A model generated the notes under the pieces. That model did no database searches. It worked only from the letters and a program-made list of their open reading frames with translations, and was not told the origin of the DNA. From Mesorhizobium amorphae (GTDB lineage: Bacteria; Pseudomonadota; Alphaproteobacteria; Rhizobiales; Rhizobiaceae): 57,364 nucleotides of DNA. This document shows positions 18,905-26,739 of the stretch, in pieces; within the stretch, counting starts at the first letter, position 1; the number at the start of each line of letters is the position of its first letter. Where the stretch lies: contig QFNI01000023.1 of NCBI GenBank assembly GCA_003240775.1, positions 1 through 57,364 of the forward strand, given 5' to 3'. A program made the translations under genes and the position numbers.

Positions 18905-19387
18905 ATGGCGCTCGACGCGACATTCTGGGCAACCATCGGCCTCGTCCTCTTTCTGGCGCTGATCGCCTATCTGAAAGTGCCGGGCATGCTCGGCAAGCAG
19001 CTCGACCAGCGCGCCGAACGCGTGCGCTCCGAGCTCGAAGAGGCCCGCCGCCTCCGCGAGGAGGCGCAAGGCCTGCTCGCCGAGTACCAGAAGCGCAAGG
19101 CCCAGGCCGAGCGCGAGGCGGGCGAACTCGTGGCCGCTGCCCGCCGCGAGGCGGACCAGCTGGTGGCGGATGCCCGCGCGAAAAGCGAGGACTACGTCGC
19201 CCGCCGCTCTCAGATGGCTGAGCAGAAGATCGGCCAGGCCGAGCGCGACGCGATCGCCGAAGTGCGCGCAAGCGCGGTCGACCTTGCGGTCGAAGCCGCC
19301 CGCCGCGTGCTCGCCGACCGCGGCGGCGCATCGGATGCGAGCGTCTTCCAGCACTCGTTGAACGAAGTGCGGACCAAGCTCAACTGA
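18905..19387 (+). CDS. atpF: ATP synthase F0 subunit b
   Basis: A 160-residue peripheral-stalk subunit with one N-terminal helix (ATFWATIGLVLFLALIAYLKV) and a charged coiled coil to the C-terminus. ATG 18905 follows the atpF' stop by four bases, and MALDATFWATIGL is the typical b N-terminus; upstream in-frame codons lie inside atpF'. Last gene of the operon; an intrinsic terminator starts 30 bp after its stop. The F1 genes are not in the window. Confidence 0.94.
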   Translation: MALDATFWATIGLVLFLALIAYLKVPGMLGKQLDQRAERVRSELEEARRLREEAQGLLAEYQKRKAQAEREAGELVAAARREADQLVADARAKSEDYVARRSQMAEQKIGQAERDAIAEVRASAVDLAVEAARRVLADRGGASDASVFQHSLNEVRTKLN

Positions 19388-19416
19388 GCCAGTTCAACCC
19401 TTTGCAAAACAAGCGG

Positions 19417-19446
19417 AAAGCGGGCGTCACGCCCGCTTTTTGTTTG
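19417..19446 (+). terminator. Rho-independent terminator of the F0 operon
   Basis: AAAGCGGGCG-TCA-CGCCCGCTTT: perfect ten-base arms, three-base loop, followed by TTTGTTT. It lies 30 bp after atpF. The T-tract runs to within about a dozen bases of the next gene's start, so that gene must use a promoter inside the operon or depend on readthrough. Confidence 0.9.
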
Positions 19447-19457
19447 TGGGAACTGCC

Positions 19458-19841
19458 TTGAGCCACGACGTCGAAAACCTTTACCGCGCCTACATCGACT
19501 GCCTCAACCGGCGCGACTGGGACGCGCTCGGCGGCTTCGTCTCGGACGACGTGGTCCACAATGGCCGTCCGCTCGGCCTTTCGGGATACCGTGCGATGCT
19601 CGAAGGGGACTGCCGCGACATCCCCGACCTCCGCTTCCGCATCGACCTCCTGCTTGCCGACCCGCCCCACATCGCTGCCCGCCTGGGCTTCGACGTCACC
19701 CCCGCCGGCACCTTCCTCGGCCTTCCCGTGAACGGCCGGCGCATCGCGTTCTGCGAAAACGTCTTCTACCGCTTCGCGGACGAGCGGATCGCGCAAGTGT
19801 GGTCCGTGTTGGACAAGACGGCCATCGAAGCGCAGCTCTGA
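19458..19841 (+). CDS. SnoaL-like / ester cyclase family protein
   Basis: About 127 residues with the NTF2-like fold of SnoaL polyketide cyclases and limonene-hydrolase-like proteins: LYRAYIDCLNRRDWDAL (first helix), VVHNGRP, GYRAMLEGDCRDIPDLRFRI and RIAFCENVFYRFADERIAQVW. No reaction can be assigned; such small proteins are often ligand-binding. The start is TTG 19458 or GTG 19446; earlier codons fall in the ATP-operon terminator. Followed by an inverted repeat pair and convergent rnhB. Confidence 0.75.
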   Translation: MSHDVENLYRAYIDCLNRRDWDALGGFVSDDVVHNGRPLGLSGYRAMLEGDCRDIPDLRFRIDLLLADPPHIAARLGFDVTPAGTFLGLPVNGRRIAFCENVFYRFADERIAQVWSVLDKTAIEAQL

Positions 19842-19919
19842 TCGCTGCGATCACCGGGCAAGCGGGCAGGGTATTCCTGAGCCACGCCTTCCCTCAGAAC
19901 TCGTAAAGCTCAACCCTTC

Positions 19920-20067
19920 CCGGTTTCCCCTCCCCCTTGAGGGGAGGGGTAGGGGGTGGGGGTAACGGTCCCGCAGATTCACCACTTGCCGGAAATCGAC
20001 AACACCTGTGGGGTGGAGAGGATACCCCCACCCCTAACCCCTCCCCTCAAGGGGGAGGGGAAACCGG
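19920..20067. repeat. Repeat family 2, head-to-head pair (locus 1)
   Basis: Left arm 19920-19966 and right arm 20021-20067, each 47 bp and inverted relative to each other, with 44 of 47 positions matching by my alignment. Each arm has an internal palindrome CCCCTCCCCCTTGAGGGGAG and a GGGGGTGGGGG tail. A 54 bp spacer separates them. It lies between convergent genes, so it could serve as a two-way transcript end, but the same pair structure recurs at 22814 and 31031, marking it as a dispersed element. Confidence 0.85.
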
Positions 20068-20100
20068 CACCCTTATCGCTCACCGTTCGAGGCACCCAAG

Positions 20101-20706
20101 TCACCCACCCTTCAACGGCGCAAACGTCATCCGGTGCATCCGCGGCACGGCGCCGATCAGGGTGATCGCATGCCGGTGCTGCGCGGTTCCATACCCCGCA
20201 TGCTTCTCGAACCCGTAGCCGTGATGCCAGAGCCCTGCCTGCGACATCATCCGGTCGCGCAGCACCTTGGCTATGATCGAAGCCGCTGCAACCGACTGCG
20301 AGATACCGTCCCCCCCGATCACCGCCCGGCCCTGGCAAGGCAGGCCCGGCGGGACGTCGCGCCCGTCTGTCAAGACGAGCCGGGGTGCGACCGCCATCGC
20401 ACTGACCGCGCGCCGCATCGCTTCCAGGCTCGCGCGCAGAATGTTGGTCTCGTCGATATGCTCGGCCGAAACCGAGGCTACCCCGATCCCGAGCGCGGTC
20501 TCCAGGATCGTGTGGAAGAGCTTCTCCCGCCCTTTCGCACTGAGCTTCTTGGAATCGTTCAAGCCGGCTGGAATACGTTCGGGGTCGAGGATCACGCTCG
20601 CTGCCACCACGGGCCCGGCCAGTGGCCCGCGCCCCGCCTCGTCCACCCCCGCCACCGGCCACAGGCCTTTGTCGCGCGCTTCGAGCTCAAGAAGAAAATC
20701 GGGCAT
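20101..20706 (-). CDS. rnhB: Ribonuclease HII
   Basis: A 201-residue enzyme removing RNA primers and misincorporated ribonucleotides from RNA-DNA hybrids. The carboxylate set is present: Asp22-Glu23 (GVDEAGRGPLAG), Asp114 (LTDGRD) and Asp133 (GGDGISQSVAAASIIAKVLRDR). The C-terminus HGYGFEKHAGYGTAQH matches the usual GYGFxxHxGYxT motif. In rhizobia rnhB commonly stands between a PA0069-type radical SAM gene and the CcrM methyltransferase gene; here the first neighbour is present but ccrM is not adjacent. Confidence 0.93.
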   Translation of the reverse strand: MPDFLLELEARDKGLWPVAGVDEAGRGPLAGPVVAASVILDPERIPAGLNDSKKLSAKGREKLFHTILETALGIGVASVSAEHIDETNILRASLEAMRRAVSAMAVAPRLVLTDGRDVPPGLPCQGRAVIGGDGISQSVAAASIIAKVLRDRMMSQAGLWHHGYGFEKHAGYGTAQHRHAITLIGAVPRMHRMTFAPLKGG

Positions 20707-21048
20707 GACAATCGCCGGGATCGAGGGGAGGCTGACGCCCGATCATAGAGCATAGCCAGGCCGTGGGCGATTTCGCTGAGCGGAAAGAGGCAGCCCAGGC
20801 GCAATGTCGAGGCATCCGACGGAAGGGATACAGCTCGAAGCGCGAAGACCATTGGCTGCGCCACGGCCAAGCCTGCCATGACCCCATCGAGACCTTCCCC
20901 CGACCCTTGGGGCAGGATCGGAGGAAGGCACCTCGCCCGACCGGGGGAGGGCCGAGCGCGGTTGGTGACCGGTGAAAAGAAATCTGTCGATCTCCCACCC
21001 CCGCAGGGGGCGGCAGGCCGGTCATCGGTCGTTGGAGGAACGGCGTTT
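20707..21048. other. Non-coding gap of about 340 bp with G/C-rich stem-loops
   Basis: No convincing gene on either strand. Two imperfect hairpins are visible: 20893-20928 (CCTTCCCCCGA against TCGGAGGAAGG, 10 of 11 paired) and 20931-20950 (CCTCGCCC against GGGGGAGG, 7 of 8). Both genes flanking the gap lie on the minus strand, so the hairpins lie in the leader or terminator between the radical SAM gene and rnhB. They may be decayed relatives of the G/C-rich repeat elements. Confidence 0.5.
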
Positions 21049-22194
21049 CTAGAACAGCGAGAGCTGAGCCGAAGGCGCCTTCTTCGCCGCCGGTTTCGCT
21101 TCCGGTTTGGGCGTGCCCTTGAAGAGGTCCGTGCGCAGTTGGCGGCGCTCGGTGTTCAGGCCCAGGCGCTTGGCAGCCATCTCGAAGCGGCGGCCGATCT
21201 GCCATGCATAGGGGCCGACGCCTTTCATGCGCTGGTTCCAGTCCGCATCGTAGTCCTTGCCGCCGCGCATCGAGCGGATGAGCGACATCACATGACGATA
21301 GCGGTCGGGATAGGAGCGCAGGAGCCAGTCCTTGAAGAGCGGCGCGACTTCGAGCGGCAGGCGCAGCATCACATAGCCCGCCTCGCGCGCACCGGCCGCA
21401 TGGGCGGAATCGAGCAGGCGCTCGATCTCGCCGTCGTTCAGGCCGGGGATCACGGGCGCGACCATCACCGAAACGGGAATACCCGCTTCCGTAAGCTCGC
21501 GGATCGCTTCCAGCCGCTTGGCCGGCGCGGCGGCGCGGGGCTCCATGGCGCGCGACAGCGTGCGGTCGAGCGTGGTCATCGACACAGCGACCTTGGCCAG
21601 ACCCTTCTCGGCCATGCGGCCGATGATGTCCTTGTCGCGCGTCACGAGCGCGCCTTTGGTGACGATCGCGAACGGATGGTTGAAGGCTTCCAGCACTTCG
21701 AGGATCTCGCGCGTGATGCGGCGCTCCTTCTCAATGGGCTGGTAGGGATCGGTGTTGGTGCCGAGCGCTATCGAGCGCGCTTCGTAGCCGGGCTTGGACA
21801 GTTCCTTCTCGAGCAGCTCCGCCGCATTCGGCTTGGCGAACAGGCGGGTCTCGAAATCGAGCCCCGGCGACATGCCGGTGAAGGCATGGGTGGGGCGCGC
21901 AAAGCAATAGGAGCAGCCGTGCTCGCAGCCGCGATAGGGGTTGATCGAGCGATCGAAGGAGATGTCGGGCGAATCGTTGCGCGTGATGATGGTGCGCGCG
22001 GCCTCGTCCTGCACTTCGGTCTTGAAGGGAGCCAGGTCTTCCAGAGAATTCCAGCCGTCGTCGAAGGGCTGGCGCGCCAGGGGCTCGAACCGGCCGGTCG
22101 CATTGGTGGCGGCCGTCCGGCCACGGCGGCGGCCGTGGTGGATCTCCAGACCGCGGGCTTCCTCGCCCCCAAACTCTCGAACAAGCTGCTGCAT
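21049..22194 (-). CDS. PA0069-family radical SAM protein
   Basis: A 381-residue radical SAM enzyme with Cys90, Cys94 and Cys97 (RGCEHGCSYC), the CxxxCxxC ligand set for the 4Fe-4S cluster, preceded by the family's NDSPDISFDRSINPYRG. Related to spore photoproduct lyase-like proteins but of unknown reaction; its regular neighbour rnhB suggests a link to nucleic acid maintenance, which is inference. ATG 22194 is chosen: a typical N-terminus MQQLVREFGG begins there with GGGGA five bases upstream; the frame continues 170 codons further without similarity. The C-terminus ends QLSLF, like a clamp-binding QLxLF motif. Confidence 0.87.
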   Translation of the reverse strand: MQQLVREFGGEEARGLEIHHGRRRGRTAATNATGRFEPLARQPFDDGWNSLEDLAPFKTEVQDEAARTIITRNDSPDISFDRSINPYRGCEHGCSYCFARPTHAFTGMSPGLDFETRLFAKPNAAELLEKELSKPGYEARSIALGTNTDPYQPIEKERRITREILEVLEAFNHPFAIVTKGALVTRDKDIIGRMAEKGLAKVAVSMTTLDRTLSRAMEPRAAAPAKRLEAIRELTEAGIPVSVMVAPVIPGLNDGEIERLLDSAHAAGAREAGYVMLRLPLEVAPLFKDWLLRSYPDRYRHVMSLIRSMRGGKDYDADWNQRMKGVGPYAWQIGRRFEMAAKRLGLNTERRQLRTDLFKGTPKPEAKPAAKKAPSAQLSLF

Positions 22195-22326
22195 GAACGT
22201 CCCCGCTTTTCGCCAGAGCGATTCGCTTGAGAACTTTCTAGCGACAGAATGAGAACAAAGCAAGAACTGTTGGGTCAGAAAGCTCCGAAGTGGCGCAAGA
22301 GGTGGGTTTGGGCTAGGTGCTAAGAA

Positions 22327-22797
22327 ATGATGACCGTGGTGATCGAGGCCCGCGCGGGCCAGGAAGAAGCGCTCGGCCGCACGCTGCATTCCCTGGTGGG
22401 GGGTGCCGTGGAGGGGGTGGTGCGCGAGGTGATCGTGGCGGCCGCAGCGGATGCGGGCGACGTCGCGAAGGTCGCCGACCACACGGGCTGCCGCGTGGCG
22501 GAAAGCCTGGCTGCCGCGGTGCAATCGGCCAAGGGTGATTGGCTCCTGCTGCTTGAGCCCGGCGCGCGCCTGCTCGACGGCTGGATCGAAAGCGCGCTCG
22601 ATCACGCTGCAAGCGGGAAAGGGCCGGCCCGCTTCCGCAGCGATGGCTCCATCTGGCGCCGCCTCGCCGCATGGCCCGCTCGCCACCGCCGCCCCTTCGC
22701 CCACGGCCTCCTGATCTCCCGCCGCCAGGCGCTTGCCACCGGCATGCCGCCCCGCACGCGCCTCAAGCTCTCAGCCTGCATCACGCCTGCGCTCTGA
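22327..22797 (+). CDS. Small glycosyltransferase family 2-like protein
   Basis: A 156-residue protein resembling the N-terminal half of GT-A glycosyltransferases: MTVVIEARAGQEEALGRTLHSL, a VREVIVAAAAD strand, and GDWLLLLEPGARLLDGW, where the usual DxD metal motif region reads LEPGARL. It lacks the second half of a normal GT2 enzyme, and no DxD acid pair is evident, so catalysis is doubtful. Two adjacent ATGs (22327 and 22330) are possible starts. Divergent from the radical SAM gene and convergent with moaB across a repeat pair. Confidence 0.65.
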   Translation: MMTVVIEARAGQEEALGRTLHSLVGGAVEGVVREVIVAAAADAGDVAKVADHTGCRVAESLAAAVQSAKGDWLLLLEPGARLLDGWIESALDHAASGKGPARFRSDGSIWRRLAAWPARHRRPFAHGLLISRRQALATGMPPRTRLKLSACITPAL

Positions 22798-22813
22798 ACC
22801 CACACCCATTTCC

Positions 22814-22950
22814 AATTTCCCCTCCCCCTTAAGGGGAGGGGTACGGGGTGGGGGGGTAACACCTCCACCCCACCGTCCTTCATCCGGATCGGCGCCGTTC
22901 ATACAGCGGCACCCCCACCCCGTACCCTCTCCTCAAGGGAAAGGGGAATC
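22814..22950. repeat. Repeat family 2, head-to-head pair (locus 2)
   Basis: Left arm 22814-22860 (AATTTCCCCTCCCCCTTAAG, then GGGAGGGGTACGGGGTGGG) and right arm 22911-22950 in inverted orientation (read leftward GATTCCCCTTTCCCTTGAGG...). The arms are less alike than at locus 1. The element again lies between convergent genes, the glycosyltransferase-like gene and moaB. Confidence 0.8.
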
Positions 22951-22964
22951 TGCAAGCGACACGG

Positions 22965-23507
22965 TCACGCCGACCGGCCTCCGCGCCGGAGGTGCTCGTC
23001 CAGCCGGGGCATGATCTCCACGAAGTTGCAGGGCTTGTGGCGGTAGTCGAGCTGGGCCTGGAGGATGCCGTCCCAGGCGTCGCGGCAGGCGCCGGGCGAG
23101 CCCGGCAGCACGAACACGAAGGTCTGGTTCACGAGCCCCGCCGTCGCACGGCTCTGGATCGTGGACGTGCCGATCTTGTCGAAGGAGATGCGGTGGAACA
23201 CGGCCGAGAAGCCCTCCATCCGCTTCTCGAACAGCGGCTCGAGCGCATCGGGCGTCACGTCGCGGCCGGTGAAGCCCGTGCCGCCCGTGGTGATGATCAC
23301 GTCGATCTCGGGCTTCTGGCTCCACTCCGTCACAGTCTGAGCGATCAATGCCGCGTCGTCGGGCACGATGCGGCGGTCCGCCAGGCGGTGCCCGGCACCT
23401 TCCAGCCGCTCGACGAGCGTCGCGCCAGAGCGATCCTCCGCCATCGCGCGCGCGTCGGAAACGGTCAGCACGGCGATGCCGAGCGGCACGAAATGGCGGT
23501 CGGTCAT
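22965..23507 (-). CDS. moaB: Molybdenum cofactor biosynthesis protein B
   Basis: A 180-residue MoaB/Mog-type molybdopterin adenylyltransferase-fold protein. Seen: VLTVSDARAMAEDRSGATL, ITTGGTGFTGRDVTPDAL (the MPT-binding loop) and FVLPGSPGACRDAWDGIL. Family role: activation of molybdopterin in cofactor assembly. ATG 23507 overlaps the ispE stop as ATGA, which decides the start; a GTG seven codons upstream lies in the ispE coding region. No other moa genes are nearby. Confidence 0.92.
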   Translation of the reverse strand: MTDRHFVPLGIAVLTVSDARAMAEDRSGATLVERLEGAGHRLADRRIVPDDAALIAQTVTEWSQKPEIDVIITTGGTGFTGRDVTPDALEPLFEKRMEGFSAVFHRISFDKIGTSTIQSRATAGLVNQTFVFVLPGSPGACRDAWDGILQAQLDYRHKPCNFVEIMPRLDEHLRRGGRSA

Positions 23508-24355
23508 GGCAGCGTCTCTGTCGAACACACGAACCAGCGGGGCTCCGCGGCCCGGATACCGGCTGCCGCCTGCTCGGCGGCACGCTCATCCCGAAAGATG
23601 CCGAAGCAGGTGGCGCCCGAGCCCGACATCCGCACGAATGCGGCACCCGCCCGGGCCAGCGCGTCCCGCGCATTCCCGATCACGGGTGCGAGCGCAAGTG
23701 CGGGCGCTTCGAGGTCGTTGCGCGTCGTTTTCAGCCAGTCGACGAGCCCGGCGAGCGTCGGTCGGTCGGGCATCACCCCCAGCCCCTGATTGTCGCGCCG
23801 TTCGAGCTTGGCGAAAACGGCAGGCGTCGACACGGCCACGCCGGGATTGACGAGCACGAGACCGAATGGGGGCAGGCCCTCCAATTCGCGCAGCTCCTCG
23901 CCGATCCCGCGGGCGAGTGCCGCGCGCGAGCGCAGGCACATCGGCACATCCGCGCCCAGGCCCAGCACGGCCTCCGCCGGCAGGCTCCGCCCGCCCGCAG
24001 CCCGCGCCATCGCGCGCAAGGTGGCTGCCGCGTCGGCCGAGCCCCCGCCGAGGCCCGAGGCCACCGGCAGGTGCTTTTCCAGATGGATGGCAAGGGGCTC
24101 ACAGCCCCCATGCGCGCGGAAAAGGTCGCGCGCGCGCAAGACGAGGTTCGAGGCGTCCCGCGGGGTCTCGGCGGCATAAGCGCCCGAAACCGTGAAAGCG
24201 TCGGCGCTCGCCGGCGTCACCGTGATGCGGTCGCCCGCACGGGCGAAGACCACCAGGCTTTCGAGCGTGTGGTAGCCGTCCGCGCGGCGGCCCGTCACAT
24301 GCAGCGCGAGGTTGATCTTGGCGTGGGCGGGCTCGGAAAGGCTCGCCGCGCTCAA
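23504..24355 (-). CDS. ispE: 4-diphosphocytidyl-2-C-methyl-D-erythritol kinase
   Basis: A 283-residue GHMP kinase of the MEP isoprenoid pathway, phosphorylating CDP-ME. Seen: HAKINLALHVTGRRADGYH at the N-terminus, the GHMP phosphate loop PVASGLGGGSADAAATL, and a C-terminal MSGSGATCFGIF motif. The start is TTG 24355, which overlaps the upstream gene's stop in a TTGA arrangement; no ATG precedes it in frame. It supplies the same pathway as dxs and ispB elsewhere in the window. Confidence 0.94.
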   Translation of the reverse strand: MSAASLSEPAHAKINLALHVTGRRADGYHTLESLVVFARAGDRITVTPASADAFTVSGAYAAETPRDASNLVLRARDLFRAHGGCEPLAIHLEKHLPVASGLGGGSADAAATLRAMARAAGGRSLPAEAVLGLGADVPMCLRSRAALARGIGEELRELEGLPPFGLVLVNPGVAVSTPAVFAKLERRDNQGLGVMPDRPTLAGLVDWLKTTRNDLEAPALALAPVIGNARDALARAGAAFVRMSGSGATCFGIFRDERAAEQAAAGIRAAEPRWFVCSTETLP

Positions 24356-24546
24356 TCGCGCTGGAGCCGGTATTCGCCCGTCTTGGGGTCCTTCACCAGC
24401 GTGCCCTGCGCGCCGTTCCTGGCCTGGTTCTCGGTGCGGCGGATGCGCGCCGTCACCCGCTCGGCCTCGCGCACGAACATGCGATAGCCCCAGAACGCGG
24501 CCAGCCCCACCAGGGCGAAGAAGATCAGTTGCGGCATCAGAGCCAT
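24352..24546 (-). CDS. Small single-pass membrane protein of unknown function
   Basis: A 64-residue protein: hydrophobic helix at about 4-20 (MPQLIFFALVGLAAFWGYRMF) then a charged tail with VKDPKTGEYRLQ. The tail resembles a short motif found at the end of small rhizobial membrane proteins, but I know no function. ATG 24546 or ATG 24537; GAGGA lies closer to the spacing expected for the second. Overlaps ispE by four bases, so it is translationally coupled to it. Confidence 0.72.
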   Translation of the reverse strand: MALMPQLIFFALVGLAAFWGYRMFVREAERVTARIRRTENQARNGAQGTLVKDPKTGEYRLQRD

Positions 24547-24590
24547 TCCTCGGGTTCCTTATCCGATCCTAGCAAGCGCTTCGGGGCAAT

Positions 24591-25436
24591 TCAAAGGCCG
24601 TATCGGCTCCACATCGCCCGCTCTTCGGCGGCCTCGATCACGGCATCGCCCGCGCGGCCCCAGTCGATGCCGAACAGCCCGAGCCGCCGCCCCAGAAGCG
24701 AGCGCTGCGGCTGGATGAGTTGGAGCCTGACCTTGGGCCCATAGCGCCCGCGCGCATAGCCGCGGATGTCGCCCAACGCGTCGACCAGCCCCAGGCTCAG
24801 GCCCCGCTTGCCCGTCCAGAACAGGCCGGTGAAGAGGTCGGGGTTCTCGTCCAGCCGGTCGCCCCGGCGCAGGCGCACGAGGTCGATGAATGTCTGATGC
24901 ACTTCGAGTTGCAGCGCCTTCAGCCGCTCCACGTCTTCCGCCTTTTCCGGCCGGAAGGGGTCGAGCACCGACTTGTTCTCGCCCGCCGTGTAGACGCGCC
25001 GCTCGATGCCGAGCTTGTCGAGCAGGCCCGTGAAGCCGAACGACGCCGAGACCACCCCGATCGAGCCGACGATGGAGGAGGGGTCGGCCACGATCTCGTC
25101 GCCCGCAAGTGCGATCATGTAGCCGCCCGACGCCGCCACATCCTCCACGAAGACCACGACGCGCTTTCGCTTGTCGTCGGCGAGATCGCGGATGCGCTGG
25201 AAGATCAGCCGCGACTGCACGGGCGAGCCGCCCGGCGAATTCACCACGACCGCGACCATCGGCGCGTCTTTGAACGCAAACGCTTTCTCCAGCACGCCCG
25301 CCACCGAGGCGAGGTTCAGGGACGGCCGAAGCTGCCCGCCGCCCGCCATGATCGTTCCATGCAGCCGCACCACGGGAATCGTCGGCCCCTCCGAGCGAAG
25401 CGAGCGGGGCAGAAGGCGGCGAAGCGAAAAGGGCAA
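24591..25436 (-). CDS. S49-family (SppA-like) peptidase
   Basis: A 281-residue protease with a ClpP-like fold. Seen: NSPGGSPVQSRLI (oxyanion region), nucleophile Ser103 in AASGGYMIAL and general base Lys155 in TAGENKSVLDPF, the Ser-Lys dyad of SppA/SohB. No clear transmembrane helix precedes the domain, unlike E. coli SppA, so it may be peripheral or cytoplasmic. It degrades signal peptides or membrane-protein fragments by family analogy. The start is TTG 25436 with GGAG seven bases upstream. Confidence 0.87.
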   Translation of the reverse strand: MPFSLRRLLPRSLRSEGPTIPVVRLHGTIMAGGGQLRPSLNLASVAGVLEKAFAFKDAPMVAVVVNSPGGSPVQSRLIFQRIRDLADDKRKRVVVFVEDVAASGGYMIALAGDEIVADPSSIVGSIGVVSASFGFTGLLDKLGIERRVYTAGENKSVLDPFRPEKAEDVERLKALQLEVHQTFIDLVRLRRGDRLDENPDLFTGLFWTGKRGLSLGLVDALGDIRGYARGRYGPKVRLQLIQPQRSLLGRRLGLFGIDWGRAGDAVIEAAEERAMWSRYGL

Positions 25437-25557
25437 GGGGAAACTCCGGTTTTCCCCGATGTAGGAAGTGTTGGGAAGGGCGCAAACCCTTTGCGGTCGG
25501 CCGCTCGCGAAGTTGGAGGCGTGACTTTCCCACCCCCTGAGGGCGCGGACCCACGCC

Positions 25558-26325
25558 TCAGTCCCCGAACAGCGAAGCCTCGCCGTTGTTGATCCGGTCC
25601 GCCTCGGCGTTGAACCGGTTCGAGCCCTTGTCGTGCAGCATGAGGGGGGGATGCACCGACAGGTCCCCGCGTGCGCCCCGCACCGCGCGCAGCACGATGC
25701 GGATCGCGGGTGCGTCCGCGCGCGGATGCAGCGCCTTGAGCGCCACCGCGCCGAACCGCCCGCGAAGTGCCGGCAGGATGTCGGGCAGCGATGCGGGCCG
25801 CGCGATCAGCACGAGGCCCCCGCGCGGCCGGCAGACGGCGGCGGCACTTCGCAGCCAGTTGCCCCAGAGGCTCGGGTCCATCGCATGTGCCGCAGCCCTC
25901 AGCGGGTCGGGGCTCTGGTGGTCGGTGCCCGCGTTGAAGGGCGGGTTCATCAGCACGAAGTCGAAGCCGTTGTCGGGCAGGCCCGAAAGCGCGCGCGCAG
26001 CCCCCGAAAGCGCCACATCCGCCTCGATCACGCAGGCGCGCCCGGCCAGCCCCGCATTGTTCTCGTGCGCGAGCGTCGCGCGCGCGAACGACGCCATCTC
26101 CGGATCGCGCTCGGCCAGCACCACGCGGGCGCCCGCGCAGCGCGCGACGAGGGCCAGGCCCGCAGCACCCGCGCCTGCGCCGAAATCCACCGCCTCGCCC
26201 GCGAAGTCGGAAGGCACGGCTGCCGCCAGCATCATCGCGTCCGTGCCCGCGCGGTGGCCGCGCGCGGCAGGCTGCACCAGCCAGAACGCGCCGCGGTGGA
26301 AGGCGTCGAGCGTGTGTGCGCTCAC
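25558..26325 (-). CDS. N6-adenine methyltransferase, tRNA1(Val) TrmN6-like
   Basis: A 255-residue class I SAM methyltransferase with SAM motif I VDFGAGAGAAGLAL (about 46-59), ERDPE, and the catalytic NPPF tetrapeptide at 127-130, the signature of N6-adenine amino methylation. The size and the N-terminal FHRGAFWLVQP segment match TrmN6/YfiC, which methylates A37 of tRNA-Val. The start is GTG 26325. It stands just downstream of the DUF2007 gene with a 9 bp gap. Confidence 0.83.
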   Translation of the reverse strand: MSAHTLDAFHRGAFWLVQPAARGHRAGTDAMMLAAAVPSDFAGEAVDFGAGAGAAGLALVARCAGARVVLAERDPEMASFARATLAHENNAGLAGRACVIEADVALSGAARALSGLPDNGFDFVLMNPPFNAGTDHQSPDPLRAAAHAMDPSLWGNWLRSAAAVCRPRGGLVLIARPASLPDILPALRGRFGAVALKALHPRADAPAIRIVLRAVRGARGDLSVHPPLMLHDKGSNRFNAEADRINNGEASLFGD

Positions 26326-26334
26326 CGAGGCCCG

Positions 26335-26553
26335 CTAGCGCATCTCGTTGCCGATGCCGGCATCGGTCAGGATGCGGCGGGCTTGCGCCTCGTCGTCCGC
26401 GGGAACCAGGACGCGGCGCGCGAGAATGCCGATCGAGCCTTCCATGATGCTCATGTTCTGGTCGGCCACCAGGCATTCGATGCCGGCATCGCGCAGAAGC
26501 GACTGCGCAAACGACAGCACAACGGGGTCGTTGGTCCGCATCAGCTCGATCAT
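26335..26553 (-). CDS. DUF2007-family protein
   Basis: A 72-residue protein of the putative signal-transducing DUF2007 group: MIELMRTNDPVVLSFAQSLLRDAGIECLV..., with the later VLVPADDEAQARRIL. Function unknown. ATG 26553 is chosen for GGAGG eight bases upstream; the frame continues beyond it without similarity. Divergent from ispB; the shared 186 bp interval must carry both promoters. Confidence 0.8.
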   Translation of the reverse strand: MIELMRTNDPVVLSFAQSLLRDAGIECLVADQNMSIMEGSIGILARRVLVPADDEAQARRILTDAGIGNEMR

Positions 26554-26739
26554 GGAACACACCTCCGCATGAACCGAACCCTTGGCAGAGTGCGGCGTCC
26601 AAGGCAACGCGGGGGACACGCCGGGCCCCGCGACGCCAGCGAAGCTTGCGGGCCGGGCGATTGAGTGGCAGATGCTGCGCTGCATCAAGGGGGCGGGGCG
26701 TTGTTTCTCCCGTTCGCCAGACTAAGGAGTCTCAGGGTC

